Below, piece by piece: positions 56,801-64,000 of a stretch of DNA of 64,000 bases. The notes below the pieces were generated by a model. That model saw nothing but the letters and a program-made list of their open reading frames with translations, did not search any database and was not told where the DNA came from. The stretch's first letter is position 1. Every line of letters begins with the position of its first letter. Both the position numbers and the translations under genes were made by a program. This DNA comes from Schistosoma mansoni (lineage: Eukaryota; Platyhelminthes; Trematoda; Strigeidida; Schistosomatidae). The stretch spans positions 31,128,552 to 31,192,551 of the forward strand of contig NC_031498.1 in NCBI RefSeq assembly GCF_000237925.1. The letters are read 5' to 3'.

Positions 56801-59800
56801 GTATTTTTTCGATCAGTTTTTAAGTGATAGTTGTGTTAAATATCTACGTATGCACATGTTTAGACTTACTTGATGATGTCGAAAATAAGATTTCCTTCAC
56901 TGTGTCGTTTTATTTTTCTCAGAGTGTCTCAATGATTTTATTCGTTTCTTGTTTATTGTGACGTGTTTTCATTTTTGTGGATTTGCTGTTTCAAATTGTG
57001 GTGCACTTTTCTGCAAATTTTTCGGTTATGCTTATTGTGTGCAAGTATGTTGTCTCATAGATGAAATGGGGCTCACAGCTGATCATGTGTGATTCTAATT
57101 TATGAAGTGCTCTTGATGATAAATAAGGGTTTGGCGAAGAAAGCTTCCCAATGTTGTCGTTTTGAGTCTTACATTCTTATTTGCAGTAAAAACAGACAGA
57201 TCACTTTGATTTATAGCAACTAGTGAAGTATTTTTTAAAAACATTTGAGGTCTATAATGCACATAATCGTAAATTTATTTGTTTTACTGTGTAAACCTCC
57301 GCTTACTGTAATCGTACCTACCTTTTTTATATCTTGACTCATATTCCGGGTTCACACTCCTGTAGTGAGTTTCCAGCCACACTCTCTTAGTGTCTAGTAT
57401 GTTTTCTCCTTCAACTGGCTTCCAGTTTATGAGGAACATAATTATCGTTTTGTAATAATAACAAGTTATGTTTGGCTGGCTCAGTTTATTTGGACTTAGA
57501 ATCCTCTCGTAGTCAAAATTGTTAGAATACTTTAATTCTATGTAATGTCAAACTAAGTATTGATGCAAATAAATCTAAAAGCAGTCATGCCTATGTTAAC
57601 GTTATTTTTCCAACTTTATAAAAATCGACTGACTCACCACAATGTAATGTGAATGTATAAACAATTTGTTTTTATTAAAACCAGGTTTCAGTTGTGGGCG
57701 AGATTCTTTCGGAAAGTGGACAGGTTAACAATCAGCCTATCACTGTTCCAGAATGCAATTTACATGAAGATATCGGAAGCTTGTTATTTAAACAACTGCT
57801 GACTGACGTTACTTTAGTTGTTGTTTCTAATAATCCACCAAATGGGAAATGTTTAAGTGATTGTTCTATATCTCATGTACATCAACATTCTTGTGCCTCA
57901 GGTCATACTTTACCCGGTCTCAGTTCTGTAAATGAACAAGTAACTAAATTCTCAGCTTATGAATCAACAGGTGAAGAAGATGAAGATGACTTAGATGAAG
58001 GTGAAGAATTTGATGATGAAGATGACGATGAGGAAGATGAAGATGAACAACAAGAGAATGAAAGTGAACGTGAAGAGGATACACAATCCAGTTATAGAGA
58101 ATCACAGTTAACCTTATTGGTTGAAGATGGGATTCATTTAGCTTCTAATGGTAATAACAATAATAATAATGAACAAGGTGAAGCAGAAGCGGCTACAGCA
58201 ACTCATCGAGCTTTAGTCACTAATGATAATCATGCTTCCAGTACTTCGTCTCATCCTAATCATCAGCTAACACATGTAATGTCCTCAACACTGACTCCAG
58301 CCACAACAACTAATATACCAACTAAAGGTATAATAGTTCCTATTGCGTCTACTAATCCTAGTCCATTGTTAGTCCCATGTACGGGTGGTGCTTCAGATCC
58401 ATCCTCAGTAAAACAATTTCCATTAGATAATCCAACTAACAATGTTTCTAATGGTGATTGGCGTTCAGCCACATCTTCTTCCAGCTTTGTTTCTGCTCAA
58501 GGGCATGCAAATCGTGACGATCAAGAAGTGAAATCAAATGGTATTTGTGATGTTAGTCAAAGGACTTCCGATGGCACCTGGTCTTCGTCCAAAAATGGTA
58601 AGTAAAGGTGCTCCTAATTGGTCTATACGTTTGTTTGAGTTGAAAGCAAGTTTACTTTGTTGTTTCATATCTTGAAAATGAACCTAACGTAAATATGAAA
58701 TTATTTCAAACATTGGTCCTATCGTAGTTGCTTACAGTTGAGGTCTGCTGTTGTATTATATACCATTAACAGGAAAAAGCCTAATCCCAATAAGATCTGT
58801 ATAGATTGTGTAAAACAATTGACAAGGAGCAGGTATGTTTTCTTCCATGTAGAAAAATTAACGATTTTTATCTTCCACCTTTCTATCGCGTTACCATTTA
58901 TATTTCTTGAAATCAAGACTAAACTAGGTATATTGGGTAGGGATGTTGTTGTGACTTTAAGGCCGGTTGGTTATCACGTGTTTTATTCACCAATCGAAAC
59001 ATGATTCATTCAATTTTAGCACTGGCAAGTCAATGACGTTCGAGTGGTATCAGCAACCCGGTGTCCTTATTGATCCTTCTCTTCCTAACTCTGCCAGTTG
59101 AGTCCAGAACACCAATAACAGCTTCTACTAAGCGAAACATTTATTTCAAACATACTTGGTTTATAAACCAGACAAACAGGCCGCATCACACCATAAAATA
59201 GGAAATAACATTTACACAAGATCAAGCCAAATGTGGCTGTGAATGTGGGTGACAGTAATTAATAAACTGGACATAATTTAAGAATAGTAAATCGTATAAT
59301 AGTAGTCTATAGGTCAAAATAAAGCTTGTAATAAGATGAATATAGGTATACACAATCTAATTACTGAATATTTATACAATAATAATGTTTATAGAATATC
59401 AGCCCATTAATAGAACCCGGAAGTTACCCGTACTTTAATCTTGACTAGGATAGAACAGATGTGTTCTGGAATGAATTTTAAGAGAGGTTTGTGATTTTAA
59501 AGCTTACTGACATTGAAATCCATGTAATAAAACTCATGGAGGGGACTAAAACCGTATACAACCATCTCCATCTTTGTTCCGAACTGTCGTTGAGGACTGG
59601 TCAAATATAGTTGCGGCGCCGCATAAATGGTACTGAGGTACAAAGGTCAACATGTGTTTGGGGATAATAGAGTTCCCAGTCCGATAAATGTTACCATTTA
59701 AAAACACTAACTTTGATGGCTAGGTCACGTTTTACGTTTGTGATCTTGGGGGCTTGTGTACTGTGCATTACTTGTCAACACAGCTGTATTAATAAAAGTG

Positions 59801-62800
59801 GGGAGGTGGTTGTTTTGTAAAAAGATATCATTCGTTTGGTGACATGTGTAAAATTTTGTATCCGCTAATTCCTTACAACTAGCTCTCTGAGATCCCAGAA
59901 ATCGTGTAGTCAGTGACTTGAAACGCTATTAGACAATGCTTGTACTAAAGCCCATCGATCCTATCTTAGTTTTTTGTTTTGCTCACAAACTGTAATACAC
60001 ACAAAATTTATCTTGATTTTGTTTTCATCTCGTGTTCGTTTCTCTGCTATTTATGTTTCGTTCCACATTATGGGCAGTCCGGAGGGAGTGACCATTCTCA
60101 TATCTCTAACGTGTTTCGTTTGTGTGACGTATTTCTTGGTGCCCAATCAAACCAATCAATTTATGTTCTATAAACAATTCTTACCTACTGATTTCTTATC
60201 ACAACTCAGTTCATATTTACTAATTCGCATTTTGATTCTCAATTAGTGGTATTTCAGAATAATGGTATTGTCAGAATAATGGCTATCATCTAGTCAACGT
60301 GTTATAATATCCCAAAAATTTCGATTATGGTCAAGATACAAGCAAATTTTATTTCGCTGATATTTTTTGTTTTTTAGGTGTTCATCGGTGCCGGATGTCT
60401 GGTTCAGTGCCGTCCACATCCTCTGCCTTGCCGACAACTACTGATTCTTCATCATCTTCCACTTCGAGCGGTAAGATGAAACAAACTGCTGGACATAACG
60501 CAGATGTCGGTAGCAGCAGCACAACCACAAGTAGCACAACTATTAGTCAAAGTAGCTCTCTTGTCAACACTGTATCTACTCCTTTAATTACTTCGAAAGA
60601 GGAATCTGAAGATACCGAAGAGTCTGTTGAAGCGGAAACCTCTGGTACTTCTAGTCGTGTACGGCGAAGTACACGTAGAAGAAACACTACTTCAACTACC
60701 ACAACTTCGAATCGTCCACGCAACCGGACTAGTCGGGATTCATCACTTCTGGCTACTGTTTCAAAGGCTGCTTCAACCACTTCATCTCATTCTAATCTCG
60801 TCGCAACCCCATCGAGCTCTACCGCATGCTCGTTGGGTACAACAAATCAGACTGTAAAGTGTTCTAGCATGGGTACCAGTAATAATAGTAGTTCAACGGT
60901 AAATGGAGCTTCAAGTTCTAATGTTGTACTTCGCCAATTCGAAGCACACAAAGCTATTCTAGCCGCTCGAAGCCCAGTTTTTGCTGCGATGTTTGGACAT
61001 GGCATGGAGGAGTCCAGAGCGAATAGGGTGGAAATCACGGACATGGAGCCAGATACCGTTGCAGAAGTTTTGCGTTACATATATACGGGACAAGTTGTTG
61101 GTATGAATCGACTCGCTCACGAGCTATTGGCCGCGGCTGACAAGGTTGGTATTTTTCTGTCTGTATTTTGTACGCGGTTTGGCTTATAAAAGAATAATCT
61201 AGTAAATTTTACTTATACATAGGTTTTTTTTGTTATTTTCCGACCGTTGCTATTACCTTTACGTGGTGGTCGGGTTCGCCTGTCGTAATGAACCAATCAA
61301 GTCATACTGGCTGTAATAATCGTTCCTCAACGTCCTACCATGTTAGGCAGGCTGGTTGCAAAACGATAAGACTAAAAGCAACAAAATCAAGGTCCGAGGG
61401 CGATGTACTTCTAACGGTAGAGGAGTGTGACTGCAGTCAAAAACTTCCCGTGAACAGGCTGTGCGCAACCGTCCTCAAGTAGTTGCATTTTGGGCTCTGC
61501 GGTCACTATCAGGTCTCTAGAATCACCACTATTTCAGCTTCCTTTTCAGATCCCTCAAGAAGAAATATCTTTCCATAGTGTGGGCAGCCAGGGAGTGACA
61601 ACCACCTTAATACCTCTAACAGCAATCAAGATCACTGTATTCATAATCCATTTCCCTCATAAGTTCTTATTATCTCTCCTACTTTGAATTTCAACTCTAA
61701 ACTTCCTCTTTCGGCTTCCTCCTCAAGTGTCACCATAGCCAACGATTCTAGTGCACAAGACACTCTACTGAAACCTCGCTCCAAACTGCACATTTTGTTG
61801 GCTTCAACGTACGCACCCTATGTCAAATCAGCCAGCAAATCTCCTTGGCTAAAACCTTAGATTCTCGCACAAATGATGTATGTTTTGCCTTCGAAACACG
61901 CATACAGGATCCTAGTGTGGTCATTCACTTGACCTGACCTCACCGAAACGAACCGACGAGTTACACCCTCTGTTTATCTGGTGACCCACTGGCTAGTTCC
62001 CGTGGACTTACGGGTGTAATTATGGCATTAAGTATGAGGGCACTATTAGAATGGATCCCTGTTAACAGTCGCCTTTGTACTGTTCAGGTAAATAGCTCTG
62101 TAAGATCTCAGAAAGATAGGGACACACATCGTTGCCTTTTCGTCATTTCTGCCTGCGTTCCCACTGACTGCAGCCCGGATGAAATGAAAGATGAATTTTA
62201 CGGAGAGCTCTTTGAACTTTTTCAGAAAGCTAGACGCTCAGACATAGTACTTGTAGCTGTTGACTAATGCCCAAGTAGGTAGCTGAAACCAAACAGAAAA
62301 ACATTTAGGTGGGTATTATGGTATTCCAACTCAGCGAACAGATAATGGTGACTGTCTGCTGCAACTGTGCTCAGAAAATCGTTTGTCTCTAACAAGCACT
62401 AGTTTCAAGCATAAGAAGAGACATTGTCTAACATGGCGACCGCCTGCACTAAACCAATGATGGACTCAAATAGACCATATTTCCAACAGTCATCGTTGGA
62501 GAGGCTCGAAAGAAGACTACCACTTGTTCTGGAATACATGTTTAGATTCTGATCATGCTCTAATACGAGCACGTATTTGCTTGCGCCTCACTGGACGCAG
62601 AGAAGGCACATTAAGAAGACTCATTAAAGTTAGATTCAGCAATGAGAAAGCTAAATGTAAATCCCAGGAACAGCTGAAGTCACACATGGGCAATTTGGAA
62701 AACGAGGCTGACCCAGATGTTGCTTGGAATGATATACAAACCGCTGTGGATTTGAATGTCTGACTTCAACCAACACTGTTGGATGCCGGCTCAGTAGTCA

Positions 62801-63211
62801 AAAGATTGAGTGTTCGCGCGAGGCCTAAGGTTCCGGGTTCGAGCCCAGCATGGGGTCGTAAATGCTCACTGCGTAGGAGTTCCACACTAAGACGAAACGT
62901 CCGTCCAGTGCTTTCAGGTTTTCAATGATGGTCTAACATTAGTTGGTTCATGATTCCAATGTAATCCGATAATTTCCACGATCCCATACGAAAAGTGGTT
63001 TATTCGTTAGATTTTCATTTGAAATTTCTGCTTTATTTCGTTTTATAACTGTGTTGTTAATTTTTCAGTACCAGTTGGAACGATTAAAGACAATGTGTGA
63101 AGAGGCTCTTGTGGAAAGTCTTTCTGTAGAGAATGCATGTGATATATTTGGTCTTGCTGATATGCATAACGCAGAACAATTGAAAGCACATACGTTAGAA
63201 TTTATAATGCT
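53874..63211 (+). CDS. SPOP: SPOP-type MATH-BTB ubiquitin-ligase adaptor, BTB split by a long insert (3' end outside)
   Basis: Adaptor that bridges Cullin-3 ligases to substrates, mainly nuclear. Inferred coding exons: 53874-54005, 54046-54167, 54222-54376, 54425-54552, 57685-58597, 60378-61144, 63069-63211; all GT/AG and in phase, 786 codons so far. The MATH domain (about 45-180) is close to human: [39 protein letters not shown], then [20 protein letters not shown], so the substrate-pocket residues (human Y87, F102, Y123, W131, F133, K134) look kept. BTB begins [14 protein letters not shown] (about 220) and resumes at [20 protein letters not shown] (about 665), with some 440 inserted residues between. 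It continues EVLRYIYTG and HELLAAADK, then [20 protein letters not shown]. The remaining ~90 residues lie beyond the window. Introns 1-3 are 40, 54 and 48 nt. Confidence 0.9.
54847..55193 (+). mobile_element. RTE family 1 5'-end fragment, left arm of a hairpin
   Basis: From CTGTAGCTGTTACCTTGATG to GTACGGAGCTACCA. It is the near-exact inverted complement of 55898-56237. In SPOP intron 4. Confidence 0.88.
55194..56237 (-). mobile_element. RTE family 1 5' UTR and endonuclease N-terminus
   Basis: On -, from 56237: 5' UTR, then an open frame (55468-55187) with the endonuclease start: [57 protein letters not shown]. The fragment ends against the inverted copy at 55193. The 5' end is present while RT and 3' end are absent, unusual for a LINE insertion. 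Confidence 0.85.
56310..56430 (-). mobile_element. RTE family 1 3'-region scrap
   Basis: Contains GACCCCAACCAAGTAGTC and TTGGTTTGGCTGCTC, matching the inverted 3' region at 15670-15770. In SPOP intron 4. Confidence 0.7.
56431..57684. other. SPOP intron 4, right part, nothing recognised
   Basis: AT- and T-rich intronic sequence with no repeat that I can match. It ends in the acceptor TTAAAACCAG at 57684. Confidence 0.5.
57685..58597 (+). CDS. SPOP: SPOP-type exon 5: end of MATH, start of BTB, acidic insert
   Basis: Opens with [13 protein letters not shown] (human VSVVQDSVNISGQ) and [16 protein letters not shown] (human VPECRLADELGGLWE), then BTB strand TDVTLVV. After that comes a His/Ser stretch and an acidic run ([20 protein letters not shown], about residues 272-310), poly-Asn, and Ser/Thr-rich sequence. 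The 913-nt frame has no stop, which supports coding use of the insert. The real exon start is the acceptor at 57684; the GTG at 57694 is internal. Confidence 0.85.
58598..60377 (+). other. SPOP intron 5 with repeat copy
   Basis: 1.78 kb, donor GTAAGT at 58598, acceptor TTTTTTAG. It contains the unnamed repeat at 59089-59335; otherwise no feature. Confidence 0.8.
59089..59335 (+). repeat. Unnamed ~250 bp dispersed repeat, copy 2
   Basis: Partner of 3569-3815, about 80% alike. Both copies sit in introns of host genes on +, in the same orientation. Confidence 0.75.
60378..61144 (+). CDS. SPOP: SPOP-type exon 6: Ser/Thr-rich insert and BTB core
   Basis: The first ~184 codons are Ser/Thr-rich with an Arg patch ([17 protein letters not shown]); then the BTB core from [15 protein letters not shown] to AADK. 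The donor GTTGG follows AAG at 61142-61144. Phase with the donor at 58597 is correct (G + GT GTT). Confidence 0.88.
61243..62767 (+). mobile_element. RTE family 1 LINE, 5' UTR and endonuclease, broken
   Basis: In SPOP intron 6. The 5' UTR (61243-61620) resembles 51831-52410. From about 61720 endonuclease: [49 protein letters not shown] (family consensus AGDFN), then [21 protein letters not shown], [14 protein letters not shown], [20 protein letters not shown] with the SDH block, and a linker to about 62760. Stops and frame changes break it (for example at about 62265), and no RT follows. Confidence 0.85.
62770..62965 (+). repeat. tRNA-like SINE copy 5 (right half)
   Basis: Follows the LINE fragment directly. 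It has a good B-box GGTTCCGGGTTCGAGCCC and an A-box-like GGCTCAGTAGTCAAAAG, then a hammerhead-derived segment (GTAGGAGTTCC, AGACGAAACG) and the right arm ending AGTTGGTTCATGATTCC. The left arm is missing. Confidence 0.75.
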
Positions 63212-64000
63212 GTAAGTTTCTAGTAGATTATGACTAATTTATATATGTCAAAACCCAGTCTTTTAGGAGGTAAGTCTCTGTCCAGCTAGGTCTGTTGTGA
63301 CGTCTGTTACTGTAACTGTAGGTGATGGGAATTGAATTATACTCAGAGTATCAGTTCCTTCAAGATCGTAGGTTCGTCTTTGTGATTTAGGTCAGGGGTC
63401 TAAAAACATAGATCCTTTGGCTTTCCTTTAATTGCCTTCAATTTTTTGATATTTGCTTGTACCATGTACTCTTTTGAAAACTTTAGTTTGGAGTGGGAAG
63501 TTCCTTATCAAACTTAAGTTTTTTAGTCTAAATCAATTTAGATGCCTCTGTGAAACAACTAGCTTTGAAAACGTAGGATGTAGGAAGATTTCCAGCAAGT
63601 TAAATGAATGCCGTATCAGTTTTTTGGATTATAGCATTCTTTAAAACCAAAACGATAATTATCGTTGTTACTTATACTTGACTTCGTCACTAGTTCCCTT
63701 GTTAACATTACCAAGGAGATTTTCAAGTTAGAAGCGTGTTACTAATAGTTATGTTCAACAGAGATAAGTTTAAGTTACTGGTAGATATCACTGCTGTTTC
63801 CATAGCTGTTTGAATATAGTCCCAAGCTACCTCGTTATGGAAGTCACTTTCATGATCGACTGAATACTTCTCTAGCTGTCTCTGAAATATATTGACTTTT
63901 CTTAAACTATTAATTCTGTGGGATTTAGTAATATATAAAGATGGCAAATCGATTAATGCTGTAACAAATCTTTATCAATTGAGTTGGTTAGCACATATCT
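63212..64000 (+). other. SPOP intron 7 start (runs out of window)
   Basis: Donor GTAAGT at 63212. An RTE endonuclease-RT linker remnant lies on - at about 63760-63900 (QRQLEKYSVDHESDFHNEVA). The last SPOP exon(s) must be to the right. Confidence 0.7.

Noticed and set aside
57694-57696. Start of a separate gene at 57694
   Set aside because: The codon is GTG and lies inside an exon that begins at the acceptor 57684 and continues the SPOP MATH domain.
1-64000. CRISPR array, phage or bacterial system
   Set aside because: No spaced short repeats, no bacterial genes; all coding signal is metazoan or retrotransposon.

Overview
This window looks like nuclear DNA from a blood fluke (Schistosoma). 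It carries eukaryotic spliced genes whose first introns are only 33-86 nt and whose later introns are kilobases long, a known schistosome pattern. The repeat content also fits: RTE-clade and CR1-clade LINEs, a CsRn1/Boudicca-like Gypsy element, and tRNA-like SINEs with hammerhead-type arms. There is no bacterial, plasmid or phage gene. The species cannot be fixed from the sequence alone.

Host genes, left to right. (1) An HSD17B10-type mitochondrial short-chain dehydrogenase on + (836-10153). Five shared exons are followed by two different terminal exons, 9629-9831 and 9969-10153, each in phase with the same donor. (2) A single-exon CDK5 activator of the p35 type on - (18888-21935), 1015 aa against about 307 aa in human, with the MGTVLS N-terminus and C-terminal CDK5-binding domain kept. 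(3) An hnRNP A/B-type two-RRM, Gly-rich RNA-binding protein on - (34999-35988), with a nearly identical partial second copy 4485 bp away (39484-40197) that lacks RRM1. (4) A SPOP-type MATH-BTB ubiquitin-ligase adaptor on +, from 53874 past the right-hand part of the window, whose BTB domain is interrupted by about 440 residues of acidic and Ser/Thr-rich sequence. No operon or shared pathway links the four genes.

The rest is mostly transposon debris. HSD17B10 introns 4 and 5 hold three RTE fragments. 12283-17830 is a mosaic of RTE pieces, including a near-perfect inverted repeat with about 1.86 kb between its arms, and a second copy of the window's first 0.67 kb (just upstream of HSD17B10). 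27535-29700 is a further RTE copy on -. From 40237 a CR1 LINE stands head-to-head with the truncated hnRNP copy. A young Gypsy element (44673-50610) sits inside that CR1, and a second CR1 fragment sits inside one Gypsy LTR. SPOP introns hold RTE 5'-end fragments, one pair forming an inverted repeat of about 340 bp arms.

The observations I rank highest are the duplicated, diverged terminal exons of HSD17B10, the split BTB domain of SPOP, the giant p35, the recent truncated hnRNP duplication, and palindromic SINEs whose arms carry hammerhead-like cores. Exon boundaries are inferred by eye from homology, GT/AG sites and phase, and no database was searched.
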